This document shows, piece after piece, positions 9,549 to 18,065 of a DNA stretch of 40,401 bases (its first letter is position 1; the number at the start of each line of letters is the position of its first letter). Both the position numbers and the translations under genes were made by a program. Under the pieces are notes generated by a model. The model was given only the letters and a program-made list of their open reading frames with translations, did not search any database and had not been told where the DNA came from. Source of the DNA: an uncultured Candidatus Saccharibacteria bacterium (GTDB taxonomy: Bacteria > Patescibacteriota > Saccharimonadia > Saccharimonadales > Saccharimonadaceae); contig CAMJLE010000005.1 in NCBI GenBank assembly GCA_946406665.1, forward strand, positions 1 through 40,401. The letters run 5' to 3'.

Positions 9549-9554
9549 ATTATA
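9549..9554 (-). promoter_or_regulatory. polA -10 box (leaderless type)
   Basis: TATAAT on the minus strand ends 6 nt before ATG 9542. The -35 region is weak (GATCAT at 17 nt). No SD is present before the start. It lies in the 17-nt gap after the upstream gene, so polA may be both read through and independently initiated. Confidence 0.55.
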
Positions 9555-9559
9555 TCTTA

Positions 9560-10780
9560 TTACGTGATGGAATGATCGAGGTATCTGGTGGAGCCAAATG
9601 GTATTTTGGTTTTGACATGCTCGGTTCCATGCGAGGAGGCGGAATGGATTTTACGTGTGCCGAAACGGTAGTTGATTTTATCGATAGCGAGACAGACGCG
9701 CTCGGTGCGGTCGATTCTTTCTTGGTCGAAGGTCATTTGTGCGCTAGGTTGCCTTTGCAATTTGTAGAGAGTGACGCCGATAATGCGGGCGGGGTTTGGC
9801 AACTGCATAAAGAGCCGACTGGCGTTGCGGCAAATATCTTGATCTGTATCGATGGCATTTTTGAGGATGGTGGACTTGTGATAATATACGTCATCGTAGC
9901 CGTAAGTCCAGACGTAAACGCCGCGCGCATAAAGATGCTTGCTGCGCAAGCGATAGCCAACATCTTCGGAAAGATGCAAGATGCGCGCGCGGGTTTCTTC
10001 CCTGCTGAGCTTGTTGCTTTCCATGACATATTGGCGGCCGACGGATTTAATGCCGCTAAGATAATCGTCAACTTCAATGCCGCGTAGTCGTTGATACCAC
10101 TTCGTACCATCGATGCTTTTGCAAACAAGTTTCACGAGGGTTTGCTCGTCGGCGTCGAGAAATTGGAGCGGCGTAAAGATATTGACCGCATTGAGGCGGC
10201 GCTCCATGCGTGTGTTGATACCGGGAAGATCGACGAGCTTGAGTGTAGCGAAGACGGCGCGTTGATTTTCTGGGGTAATTTCGTCAAGACCATCCGGCTT
10301 ATGTAATTCGGCTGCCAGCTTGGCGAGAAAACGATTACTGGCGATGCCGACATTGCAGCGCATATAATCGCCAACTTCCGTGAGTAGGCGATGTTTGATT
10401 TCGTAGCCGATTTCGGTGCGGCTACGGGTCTTAGTGTGCGGTGGTGCGACGGCGAGATTAATGACGCCTTCGTCGATAGATTTCATGACAACGTCGGGAG
10501 AATAATCTTGCATGATGTGTTTGAGCTTTTCGTGAACAAAGATGTATTTGCTAGGTTCAGTCTCGGCGAAAATAATGTTCTTACAGATAGCTTCTGCTTC
10601 CTTGCGACGCATGCCAACTTTAATTCCAGCGGCCTTAGCCTCGTAGCTGGCGGCAATAATGCAGGCATTCGGCGTAATGCGATTGGTAATGGCAACAGGG
10701 CGACCGCGTAACATAGGACGAGATTGCTGTTCGATAGTAGCGAAGCAAGAATTGAGGTCTATATGCATAACGTCATTCAT
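9560..10780 (-). CDS. Y-family DNA polymerase (DinB/UmuC-like)
   Basis: A 406-aa translesion polymerase. The catalytic palm motifs are HIDLNSCFATIE at 6-17 (metal Asp8, Phe at the steric-gate neighbourhood) and SIDEGVINL near 100-108 with the second metal Asp-Glu pair. VGIASNRFLAKLAAELHKPDG (about 144-164) is the conserved finger/palm segment, and PGINTRMERRLNAVNI is the helix-hairpin-helix. A little-finger domain follows (about 235-340). It extends past lesions with low fidelity. The start at 10780 overlaps the preceding small gene by 8 nt. GAGGG lies about 9 nt upstream. The exact subfamily (pol IV or UmuC) is not settled here. Confidence 0.92.
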   Translation of the reverse strand: MNDVMHIDLNSCFATIEQQSRPMLRGRPVAITNRITPNACIIAASYEAKAAGIKVGMRRKEAEAICKNIIFAETEPSKYIFVHEKLKHIMQDYSPDVVMKSIDEGVINLAVAPPHTKTRSRTEIGYEIKHRLLTEVGDYMRCNVGIASNRFLAKLAAELHKPDGLDEITPENQRAVFATLKLVDLPGINTRMERRLNAVNIFTPLQFLDADEQTLVKLVCKSIDGTKWYQRLRGIEVDDYLSGIKSVGRQYVMESNKLSREETRARILHLSEDVGYRLRSKHLYARGVYVWTYGYDDVYYHKSTILKNAIDTDQDICRNASRLFMQLPNPARIIGVTLYKLQRQPSAQMTFDQERIDRTERVCLAIDKINYRFGTRKIHSASSHGTEHVKTKIPFGSTRYLDHSIT

Positions 10781-11036
10781 AATGGTCGCCCTCGAATTCT
10801 AGATACCAGTTGAGCGAATCAGTGTCGAGCGTGATGCGATAATCTGTTGCGCCATCTGTGAGGTCAAATGCGTAGGTAGTTTTGAGCCCGTCGTATTTAG
10901 GGTGGACTAAGCCAATTTGTGCGATTAATACTTCCCTGCCGTTTTGTGTACGAAAAGCAATCGGGCGACAATGCCCCAGAATATTGCGCGAAAAGGTAGC
11001 GTCTACTTCGATTGGTTCATGTAAGTTTTGATTCAT
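10773..11036 (-). CDS. Small protein of the Y-polymerase operon
   Basis: An 87-aa acidic protein of unknown family, starting MNQNLHEPIEVDA and ending EFEGDHYE, predicted to be mostly beta-stranded and soluble. It overlaps the Y-family polymerase start by 8 nt, so the two are translationally coupled. The position recalls SOS-type cassettes where a small regulator precedes a UmuC-like gene, but no similarity to UmuD or ImuA is visible. ATG 11036 is preferred over an upstream in-frame ATG at 11087 because AGAGGA (11042-11047) lies 5 nt before it. Both that site and the start codon sit inside an inverted repeat. Confidence 0.7.
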   Translation of the reverse strand: MNQNLHEPIEVDATFSRNILGHCRPIAFRTQNGREVLIAQIGLVHPKYDGLKTTYAFDLTDGATDYRITLDTDSLNWYLEFEGDHYE

Positions 11037-11111
11037 AAAAATCCTCTGCTTATTGCGATTGATGAAATGATTTTTGATTTGACGCAATATTGGCGTCGAT
11101 TTTTATGAATC
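11030..11111 (-). promoter_or_regulatory. Inverted-repeat leader sequestering the start codon
   Basis: GATTCATAAAAATC (11030-11043) and its exact reverse complement (11098-11111) form a 14-bp dyad; the copy at 11030-11043 contains the ATG at 11036-11034. Inside it TATTGCG (11051-11057) can pair with CGCAATA (11083-11089), or the latter can join a local GACGC...GCGTC hairpin (11081-11097). The SD AGAGGA lies at the junction between the stems. A translational switch or a repressor operator are both possible. Confidence 0.6.
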
Positions 11112-11146
11112 TGAATCAGGGGCCGAAGCATGATTCGATTAATAGT

Positions 11147-11155
11147 ATTATAGCA
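11147..11155 (-). promoter_or_regulatory. Promoter of the Y-polymerase operon
   Basis: Minus strand TGCTATAAT, an extended -10 with TATAAT at 11147-11152. It gives a leader of about 105 nt before ATG 11036, long for this window, and this leader contains the inverted repeat. Confidence 0.65.
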
Positions 11156-11163
11156 GATTTGTC

Positions 11164-12201
11164 TTATTTTTTCTTAGCACGTTGTGTAATGAGTTTTTGC
11201 ACAACCTGATAGTGGATGGCAGATATAAATATGGATAGGATGGACATGAGGATAATATTTGCACGCGCACCAAAGTTTATCCCGGCGGCAATCATAATAC
11301 GAATAACGCCAAAATGCCACATAAATAACGGCAAACTGATAGCTCCTGCGTAATTGAATAGTTTGGTGCGCAATTTACTTGTAAGACTTATACCTGAGAG
11401 GGTAATGAGTGCCGCGAAGAATAGGACTACAATGCATAATTCGACGGGTTTTAGATTGAAGTAGCCAATGATGGCGGCGTATATGTATAGAGATATTTCT
11501 AAAAACGTTAGAAAGCGACGAGTGATATCGGAGACTTTTTTGGCGGATATAATTTTTGTTAAATAGTAAATGACACCGCCGAGTGACATGGCGAATAAGC
11601 CACGATAGAAGCTAAAGCGGCTATTGACGCTGTAATAAGTAAGGAGATTTGGCTGCTGCAGAATCAGCCAGGTTATAGGGAGCATTGCGATGACAAATAG
11701 ATTAAGGCGTCGACTTTGTGCAATTAGGGATACGAGCGGCATGGCAAAAATCATGACGGAAAGATACCAGACTGGGCCAATAATGCGCGCGTGAGACATA
11801 ACTCCGGACGGAAGTAACAGGATTTCATTAATAACGTTTCGCATGTTGTTGACGAAATTGCCAGTCCAGTGGTCTTGAGAGTAGCCGATAGTAAAAACGA
11901 CTAGCGATGTAATGGCGACTATTGGTATTACATATGGCATTAAGGCTACGAAACGTTTCCAAGTGTAGGCCAAGGCATTTTTTGCCCTTGTCTCGATGTT
12001 TTGTCTGAAGTATGGCGTTTTCTGAAAATGTTTAAAAATAAAAAAACCCGTAAGAAAGAAAAAGAATTCTACGAAATATTCTAGATGATGGTCGTTCCCG
12101 CCTATTAAATCGATGTGACAAAGCAAAATCATGATGGCGGCAAAAAATCGCCAAAAATCTACGACATCTATCCTCGCTGTTTTTTGCGAAGTTCTTTTCA
12201 C
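11164..12201 (-). CDS. Acyltransferase family 3 membrane protein (OafA/YrhL-like)
   Basis: A 345-aa integral membrane protein with about ten hydrophobic segments. The family signature is near the N-terminus: RIDVVDFWRFFAAIMILLCHIDLIGG, with the conserved Arg and the His in the first membrane helices, followed by the FFFLTGFFIFKHF motif. These enzymes move acyl groups onto cell-surface sugars or peptidoglycan/exopolysaccharide; the acceptor here is unknown. The start is GTG at 12201, supported by AGGAGG (12206-12211) 4 nt upstream and a TGCTATAAT promoter. Surface decoration would fit an epibiotic lifestyle, but that is inference. Confidence 0.88.
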   Translation of the reverse strand: MKRTSQKTARIDVVDFWRFFAAIMILLCHIDLIGGNDHHLEYFVEFFFFLTGFFIFKHFQKTPYFRQNIETRAKNALAYTWKRFVALMPYVIPIVAITSLVVFTIGYSQDHWTGNFVNNMRNVINEILLLPSGVMSHARIIGPVWYLSVMIFAMPLVSLIAQSRRLNLFVIAMLPITWLILQQPNLLTYYSVNSRFSFYRGLFAMSLGGVIYYLTKIISAKKVSDITRRFLTFLEISLYIYAAIIGYFNLKPVELCIVVLFFAALITLSGISLTSKLRTKLFNYAGAISLPLFMWHFGVIRIMIAAGINFGARANIILMSILSIFISAIHYQVVQKLITQRAKKK

Positions 12202-12221
12202 TTTACCTCCTGATTATGTTA

Positions 12222-12230
12222 ATTATAGCA
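12222..12230 (-). promoter_or_regulatory. Acyltransferase promoter
   Basis: Extended -10 TGCTATAAT on the minus strand, with TATAAT at 12222-12227. It leaves a leader of about 14 nt that holds the AGGAGG ribosome site. Confidence 0.65.
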
Positions 12231-12255
12231 GAAGATAAGCGTTTTGCTCGAATAT

Positions 12256-12283
12256 AAAAAAGTCCCCGGTAGAAAACCGGGGG
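12256..12283 (-). terminator. Intrinsic terminator of the small zinc-ribbon gene
   Basis: CCCCGGT (12264-12270) pairs with ACCGGGG (12276-12282), followed on the minus strand by a run of U (A-run 12256-12261). It separates the 12309 gene from the acyltransferase promoter. Confidence 0.88.
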
Positions 12284-12308
12284 TGTCGCCTGTTGTTTTT
12301 GTGGGGCT

Positions 12309-12506
12309 TTATCGTTTTATATGCCCACTACCGTGACATAGTGGGCATGTGCTGAACTGGAATGTCTGCCCGAACATGGTTTGCGTTTGTTCTGTCCTAC
12401 GGTTGCTGCATGATGGGCATGGTATTGTGCTGCTGTGCCTATCGTCCGGCTGGTGCGACGTTTTTTTGGGCGAGCTCCGTGGGAACGGAAGTATTTTTAT
12501 AGACAT
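12309..12506 (-). CDS. Small zinc-ribbon protein (DnaJ-type CxxCxGxG)
   Basis: 65 aa, starting MSIKILPFPRSS. It has a CPSC pair in the middle and CPLCHGSGH near the C-terminus. The second pair matches the CxxCxGxG repeat of DnaJ-type zinc modules, so one zinc ion is likely bound. Function is unknown; small CxxC proteins of this shape often bind nucleic acid or partner proteins. The start at 12506 is chosen for the AAAGGGGGAAG stretch just upstream. It has its own promoter (12552-12579) after the helicase-nuclease stop and its own terminator. Confidence 0.65.
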   Translation of the reverse strand: MSIKILPFPRSSPKKTSHQPDDRHSSTIPCPSCSNRRTEQTQTMFGQTFQFSTCPLCHGSGHIKR

Positions 12507-12551
12507 ATTGCTTCCCCCTTTCTCTGTATGTATCGTAGAGGCGACTATTAT

Positions 12552-12579
12552 ATTATACAATTTTTATATGATTTTGCAA
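12552..12579 (-). promoter_or_regulatory. Promoter of the zinc-ribbon gene
   Basis: TTGCAA (12574-12579), 16 nt, TATAAT (12552-12557) on the minus strand, directly downstream of the helicase-nuclease stop. The leader is about 40 nt. Confidence 0.6.
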
Positions 12580-12590
12580 TAGCTAGTTTT

Positions 12591-15500
12591 TTATTGCTCT
12601 GAAACTAGCTGGTCGTAGAATGCCTTAGTGGGGTTGCTGCTCTTTTGTGCGACGGCGATATCTGGCAGATCCAGGGCCTTGATGTGCTTGAAAACGACTT
12701 GGATGAGGTGTTTGATTTCGGCGGCTTCTTTTTCGTTAAATTTGAGTTCAAGCGAGACGATATCGCCGTCGTCGTCTGGCGTGATATAGTCTATGCGTCC
12801 GGTCGTGACTTTGTAATTGCGAAAGTCTTTAGAATTTTCGATAAGGAATTTGTAAAAATACAACTGAATTTTGTAGGCAAAAGTGCTGTCGTAGGTACTC
12901 CATTTATGCTTGGCGTTGCCGGTCTTAAAGTCAGAAACGACGATGGTTTTTTCGTCTTCGTTGATTTCGACACGATCGATTTTGCCGGTTAGTATGGCAT
13001 CTCCGAGCGTGATGGTTTCCGTAAAGAAGCCGCGTTCGGATTCGGCATTCGTATTGCGGATAAGGTCGCCGCGCTCGGCGAGAAACTTGGCAAGCTCTGC
13101 TTGGCCGCGTTTATAGAGGTCGTCTTTAGTCTTGCTGTCGGCGTCGGCGTTATCTATGCGTTCCTCGAAGCGTTTGATTGCTTCTTCGTTGCTAATATTC
13201 TCCTTATTAATTTCGTCCATTATTTCGTGAATGAGGCTGCCGTAAATCAACGCGAAATTATTCGTCTCGTCGCCAGGTTCGCCAATAATGTAATTGCGGA
13301 GAAAACTGATTGGGCCGTCGCCATACCGTAAATCGATGAAGGTATTTAAATGTGTTGGAGATAGGCGATATTTTTCGACGTATGGCCGGAGGAGATTTTT
13401 GCGCGTTTCGTCGTCTGGGATGTAGCTATCTAGCCATTTGTCTGGAGCGATAGTTTCTGGGTCGATGCCTTCTTCGTCGCTTTGGATTATTTTAGCGAAT
13501 TGCGATGGCGTGGTTTGGCTAGTAATTGAATGATTGTTGTCTTCGCGGATATCTAGATACTTGAGTCTGTCGGCGTCATGTCCAGCGAAGTCGGACAAGC
13601 TATATGTGATGTATAAATGGGATTTCGCACGCGTAATAGCCACAAATAGCACGCGGATCTTTTCGTCGGCAGAATCCCCAGTATGACGTACGTGCTCGAG
13701 GTTGCGCGGAAGTGTAATGAGGTCGGTATTCCCTTTTGCTTCACTCCAATTTTTGTTGTCGGCGGCAATTAGAAAAACGTGTTCGTATTCGAGCCCCTTG
13801 GCCGAGTGGACGGTTTGCAATTGTACGGCTTGGTCGGACTCATGGTAGGGTGACTTGTTGAGGATTGGCATTTCGGCATTACTATATGCGTCAATTGTGC
13901 CGATGAAATCTGCGAGTTTTAATTTGTCTTGACTGCGCGCTTTCTTTGCATTCAGCATGTCGCGTAGGGTATTTAGGTTGCTAAATAGTTCGTAGTGATC
14001 CAGTTCGTCGTTGAATAATTTTTTGCAGGCTTCATTAATGACATATTCTGCGGAGTACGTTTCGACTTTAGCTGAAAGTTCTGCGATGTAGTTCGCTGCT
14101 TCTTTTTGATGTTCGTCTTCGCTTCCAAACATTGTTTCGATGATGCTCTTTTTGCTATGTTTGGCGGATTGGATAATAGAAATGACGTCGGCTGGAGCCA
14201 ATTGCCAGCAAGGCATGGAGAGTAATTGGAACCAATAAGGGTCGGCATACTTGGGGTTTTGAGCTAACGCAAGCAAAGCGCGGCAGAATGTTAAAAGTTC
14301 GCAGATATGGCTGTCTTCGAGAATGTTTTCGCGGCGCGTGTAGGAGACAGGAATATCGAGGCTATGTAAATATGGCAAAATCGAAACAAGATATTTGTGT
14401 TTAGGTGCGATTACGGCAATTTTATTCCCTGGCGTACCGGAGTCAATGATGGTGCGAATTTGTTTGGCAATATATGAATACTCGGCTTGATATGCTTTGA
14501 ATTCGCGAATTTCGATATTGGTTTGAGCCGGTGGATTCTCGGCTGAGATACGTTTGTCGATATTGACATTTGGTGCTTTACAGAAGCGATCGAGTGCTTG
14601 TTCGATCACGTTGTGCGATAGTTCAAGAATAGGCGCGGAGGAACGGTAGTTTTTGGTGAGGAATACTTGTTTAGGATGATATTTTGCGTCAAAATCGAAG
14701 AAATTCGACGTGTTGGCGCCCTGGAAACCATAAATAGCTTGATCATCGTCGCCGACGGCCATAATATTTGGCTTTCCCTCGTTGCTTGGGTTGTCAGTTA
14801 GTAGTGCGACGAGTTGCGCCTGTGCATCGTTGGTGTCTTGGAATTCGTCCAGGAGTATATATTGGAAGCGCTCTTGGGCGTTATAGCGTTTTTCGTCATC
14901 GTTTTTGAGTAGGTCAATGGCGTTGAGGATCATGTCGTCGTAGTCAAAAAGCCCGGCTGCGTTTAGGGCGTTGCTGTATTTCTCCATGATGTTAGCGAGA
15001 CTGAGGAGCTTTTTATTTGCAATATCGTCGCCAAATACATATTGATCGTTTTTGTCCTTTTTGAAGTATTTGTCGCGCCATTTTCCTGGTAGTTTTGCGG
15101 ATGGTTTGGCGGCATTTTCTTCGGCTAACAATGCCTCTGCGAGTGACCGATAGTATATTTTGGCAATGGGTTCAACTTTGCCAACAATATAGTCGCGCGC
15201 GCTTGGGGTGTCGACGAAAGATTTGAGCTTGTCGAGAATTCGTCCGTAAACTTCGGCGGATTTTGGGTAGCGTAAACCGCGAGTTTGTTGAATATCGTCC
15301 GAGATTACAACTTGCATTTCTGCGCAATCGATTTGGTTGCGATTGACGATTTTGCGAATGTCGTTCGGGCTCAGTGCAGCCGACTTGAGGTCGGATATGG
15401 CCGAGATAATTGAGCTAGTATAGTATTCGGGTCGCAAAATATCTGTTGGATCGAGTGTTTCTTGGATTTGGCGAATCATCGTGAAGCGTTCGAGTTCGTC

Positions 15501-15827
15501 GATTGCGGCGGTGAGGTCGGGACGATGCTCCTGAAGGATGTATGATCCGAATGCGTGATAAGTTTGAATCTGAACCTTGTATGCTTCTGGGCCGATAAAA
15601 TCGGTGAGGCGTTTGCGCATATTACTTGCGCCGGTTTCGGTAAATGTCAGACAGAGAATGTTTTCTGGCCCGACGTCGGTTTGCCTGAGGATGTTCGCCG
15701 TACGAATTGATAGTAGCTGAGTCTTGCCGGTGCCTGGACCAGCAATAACTAATAGTGGTCCGTCAATATAATCGACAGCCTCACGCTGCTGTTCGTTGAG
15801 ATTTTTGTATGCCTGCTCAAAATCCAT
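12591..15827 (-). CDS. UvrD/Rep-type helicase fused to a RecB-like nuclease
   Basis: 1078 aa. SF1A helicase motifs in order: AGPGTGKT (29-36), LTFTETGA (Ia), DEFQDTN (II), GDDDQAIYGFQGA (III), LTKNYRS (IV), QTVHSAKGLEYEHVFL (V) and VAITRAKSHLYI (VI). The C-terminal third is a PD-(D/E)XK domain: IYGSLIHE with the conserved His, GKIDRVE near 950, VSDFKTG with the Asp and Lys, and a QLY segment. The layout is AddA/AdnA/RecB-like, suggesting double-strand-end resection without a classical RecBCD. The start MDFEQAY at 15827 is preferred over an upstream ATG because TATAAT (15834-15839) ends 6 nt before it. It is divergent from the 732-aa gene. Confidence 0.92.
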   Translation of the reverse strand: MDFEQAYKNLNEQQREAVDYIDGPLLVIAGPGTGKTQLLSIRTANILRQTDVGPENILCLTFTETGASNMRKRLTDFIGPEAYKVQIQTYHAFGSYILQEHRPDLTAAIDELERFTMIRQIQETLDPTDILRPEYYTSSIISAISDLKSAALSPNDIRKIVNRNQIDCAEMQVVISDDIQQTRGLRYPKSAEVYGRILDKLKSFVDTPSARDYIVGKVEPIAKIYYRSLAEALLAEENAAKPSAKLPGKWRDKYFKKDKNDQYVFGDDIANKKLLSLANIMEKYSNALNAAGLFDYDDMILNAIDLLKNDDEKRYNAQERFQYILLDEFQDTNDAQAQLVALLTDNPSNEGKPNIMAVGDDDQAIYGFQGANTSNFFDFDAKYHPKQVFLTKNYRSSAPILELSHNVIEQALDRFCKAPNVNIDKRISAENPPAQTNIEIREFKAYQAEYSYIAKQIRTIIDSGTPGNKIAVIAPKHKYLVSILPYLHSLDIPVSYTRRENILEDSHICELLTFCRALLALAQNPKYADPYWFQLLSMPCWQLAPADVISIIQSAKHSKKSIIETMFGSEDEHQKEAANYIAELSAKVETYSAEYVINEACKKLFNDELDHYELFSNLNTLRDMLNAKKARSQDKLKLADFIGTIDAYSNAEMPILNKSPYHESDQAVQLQTVHSAKGLEYEHVFLIAADNKNWSEAKGNTDLITLPRNLEHVRHTGDSADEKIRVLFVAITRAKSHLYITYSLSDFAGHDADRLKYLDIREDNNHSITSQTTPSQFAKIIQSDEEGIDPETIAPDKWLDSYIPDDETRKNLLRPYVEKYRLSPTHLNTFIDLRYGDGPISFLRNYIIGEPGDETNNFALIYGSLIHEIMDEINKENISNEEAIKRFEERIDNADADSKTKDDLYKRGQAELAKFLAERGDLIRNTNAESERGFFTETITLGDAILTGKIDRVEINEDEKTIVVSDFKTGNAKHKWSTYDSTFAYKIQLYFYKFLIENSKDFRNYKVTTGRIDYITPDDDGDIVSLELKFNEKEAAEIKHLIQVVFKHIKALDLPDIAVAQKSSNPTKAFYDQLVSEQ

Positions 15828-15833
15828 ATAGTT

Positions 15834-15860
15834 ATTATATCGCAAGATATGCTTTATAAT
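15834..15860. promoter_or_regulatory. Divergent leaderless promoters
   Basis: TATAAT on the minus strand (15834-15839) lies 6 nt before ATG 15827, and TATAAT on the plus strand (15855-15860) lies 6 nt before ATG 15867. Only 39 bp separate the two start codons, so each promoter overlaps the upstream region of the other and joint control is likely. The -35 boxes are poor. Confidence 0.65.
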
Positions 15861-15866
15861 GGGGGC

Positions 15867-18065
15867 ATGTCGAGAGGCGAAAGTATTAAGAAACTAAACC
15901 GAGAATTAGTGAGTTTGAACACGGATTTAGCGAAAAAGCATTTCCGACATATTATCTACCTTGAGGTTATAGAGCCACGCTCGTCGTCGCAGAGTGATGC
16001 GGTAATTCATTTTTATTACCTAGATAACGCAAGGATGCGAGAATATGAGATTTGCCGTGCAGATTCAGCCGACTTTTACCATGGTTTTATGGGACTAATG
16101 GATAGATATACTTTTGCAGACTTCTTTCGTAATTATCGTTTTCGCACCAATGACTGTTCGTATCGGATATTGATTCGCAAGGGTGTTGTGCTAGATGCGA
16201 ATAGTGATTTAGGTGGATTTGTGTATCAGAATAATGGTAATAGCCACCTGATTAGTCCGCGCGAACGCGATGTATTTGAGCGCTTGAGCGGCAGTTTGCT
16301 AAATTATACCGACGGTGTGGCACAATTAGTTCGCGTGGGGTGCTTATTGAAGAATCAAAAGTTCCGCAGTATTCATAATGATTATTTCGGCAAAGTCGGA
16401 ATCGCGACTTTGAGTGATGGCGCAACGATTAGGGCACGTTACGCGGATAGCATTGCGAACATGAATATTATTACTGATGGCGAATTGTTTGATGAATATA
16501 TTGATCTCGTAAATGCGATACCGATGTCGGAGTTTACTGAGCAAAGTGTGGTTTCGCAACTGGCAAAAAATGATTATGATACGAAAATTATTTTGCAAGA
16601 TAATTATAGTAACTTTTTGTTTGTCGATGATGATGAGATGGATTTTGCAGCTATTCTCTTGGATCTGTTCTTGCGCCGAATGAAACAGAGCTTTTCGCTG
16701 GGCGATTGGCTGAGCTGTATTGACAATATGAAGCGCACTAGCGTTGGGGCTCCCCCGCCCGAACGTGAGCACGAACGCACCTTGAGCCTGTATAGAGCTA
16801 GCTATGTGCTCAAAAGAGTTCAGCTTCCGAAGTTGGTGCATTTTATTTATGACTTTTTCGATTTTAGTCATCTTTCGCATAATGTTGGCGCATTTTTCCC
16901 GAAGCTAAATGAACTTATAGGTGAGGATATTCGTGAAAAATATTCGCACTTAGAAACAATAAATGTTAGTCTAAATAGTTTTATTGAGTCGCAAAAGCCG
17001 GAGGAGTATTTTGCAGAACCGAAACTTATTAATTTTTCTACGGCGGCCGATAGAGAAATCCAAAAACAATTATTATGCGGAAGCCTCGGCCATGTGTTTT
17101 CTGCTTATTATTTATGTAATTATGTACAAGTAGCGGATTACAAGAAATATACGGATATTTTGCCAGCTGCTGTGGAGCTTATTAAGAATTTGCAGGTCGA
17201 AAACGAAGATGACTATGGCTTGTTTTGGATGGCGGGCGACCTCTTGAATGAATTCTGGAGGTTACTGCCGGACGAAGATGTAGATTTACAGAAAGAGGTA
17301 GAATCTTTAGTTTATGACATTTATTGGTCGCGTATTGGCAGCGTTTGGCCAATTATGCACCGTAATGAAGTAAAATATGCAGACGAGTGGCAAGCTCAGG
17401 TGTTTCAAGAAAGTCTTGGCTGGATTATGTGTCTTGGTGCCGATAAATTCTATGACCGCGAACTGAAAAAGTATCTAGCGTCCAAAAGAGACACCTATGA
17501 TATGTTAGATGCGGTAGACAAAAAACAATATTACATGATGTTTTCTAAACAAAAAGACCATAGTTTGCCTAAATTCCTGGTTAAAAATAGTGATGATGAG
17601 CAGTGGTATTATGCCGCGCTTGATTGTGATAGCGTTTCTGATGTGGAGGTATTTGAAAGGATGATTAATGCCGATGTGGCATTGGGTATTAGTATGTCTG
17701 TGCGGGAAAAAGTTTTGCATAAGTTGTTGTCAAAAACACGGAGTCGGAAAAATTTCGATGAGCTGTGCTCTGCTTGGGTGGTCGCTTTCGATAATTACGC
17801 TACGTTTCTAGATCATTTAACAAGTGATAGTGAGAAGGCGGAGGGTTTGGCAGCAGAAATGCTATTAGAAATATGCGGAACAGTTACGGACATATCTGAA
17901 AAGAAAAATATTACGGAATTGTCGCAAAAAATGCGCGAGAAATATCCGACGAAAACGCTCGACGATAAGATAAAAAAGGCATTGGATTTGGTCGATGCGA
18001 GGATTCGTCTAGTTAAGTTTCAGAGAAAAGGTGTCACAGCGGATTTTATTCGTAGCTTGCATTAA
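15867..18065 (+). CDS. Hypothetical 732-aa soluble protein
   Basis: No recognised family. The N-terminal 250 residues are mixed alpha/beta (with a segment around YRILIRKGVVLDANSDLGGF), and the rest is strongly helical and rich in Lys, Asp and aromatic residues, like a helical-repeat scaffold. No signal peptide, membrane span or nucleotide-binding motif is seen. The start at 15867 is chosen because the -10 box ends 6 nt before it; an in-frame ATG at 15849 would overlap that box. It shares a divergent promoter with the helicase-nuclease. It ends tail-to-tail with gpsA, with stop codons overlapping by a few bases. A role with the helicase-nuclease is only a guess. Confidence 0.7.
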   Translation: MSRGESIKKLNRELVSLNTDLAKKHFRHIIYLEVIEPRSSSQSDAVIHFYYLDNARMREYEICRADSADFYHGFMGLMDRYTFADFFRNYRFRTNDCSYRILIRKGVVLDANSDLGGFVYQNNGNSHLISPRERDVFERLSGSLLNYTDGVAQLVRVGCLLKNQKFRSIHNDYFGKVGIATLSDGATIRARYADSIANMNIITDGELFDEYIDLVNAIPMSEFTEQSVVSQLAKNDYDTKIILQDNYSNFLFVDDDEMDFAAILLDLFLRRMKQSFSLGDWLSCIDNMKRTSVGAPPPEREHERTLSLYRASYVLKRVQLPKLVHFIYDFFDFSHLSHNVGAFFPKLNELIGEDIREKYSHLETINVSLNSFIESQKPEEYFAEPKLINFSTAADREIQKQLLCGSLGHVFSAYYLCNYVQVADYKKYTDILPAAVELIKNLQVENEDDYGLFWMAGDLLNEFWRLLPDEDVDLQKEVESLVYDIYWSRIGSVWPIMHRNEVKYADEWQAQVFQESLGWIMCLGADKFYDRELKKYLASKRDTYDMLDAVDKKQYYMMFSKQKDHSLPKFLVKNSDDEQWYYAALDCDSVSDVEVFERMINADVALGISMSVREKVLHKLLSKTRSRKNFDELCSAWVVAFDNYATFLDHLTSDSEKAEGLAAEMLLEICGTVTDISEKKNITELSQKMREKYPTKTLDDKIKKALDLVDARIRLVKFQRKGVTADFIRSLH

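Noticed and set aside
9572-10711. Long plus-strand frames opposite the Y-family polymerase
   Set aside because: They mirror the codon structure of the clear minus-strand gene and have no domain, promoter or ribosome site.
12321-12350. The hairpin CCCACTA...TAGTGGG as a regulatory element
   Set aside because: It lies inside the zinc-ribbon coding sequence around the CPLCHGSGH codons and can be explained by coding; the true terminator lies at 12256-12283.
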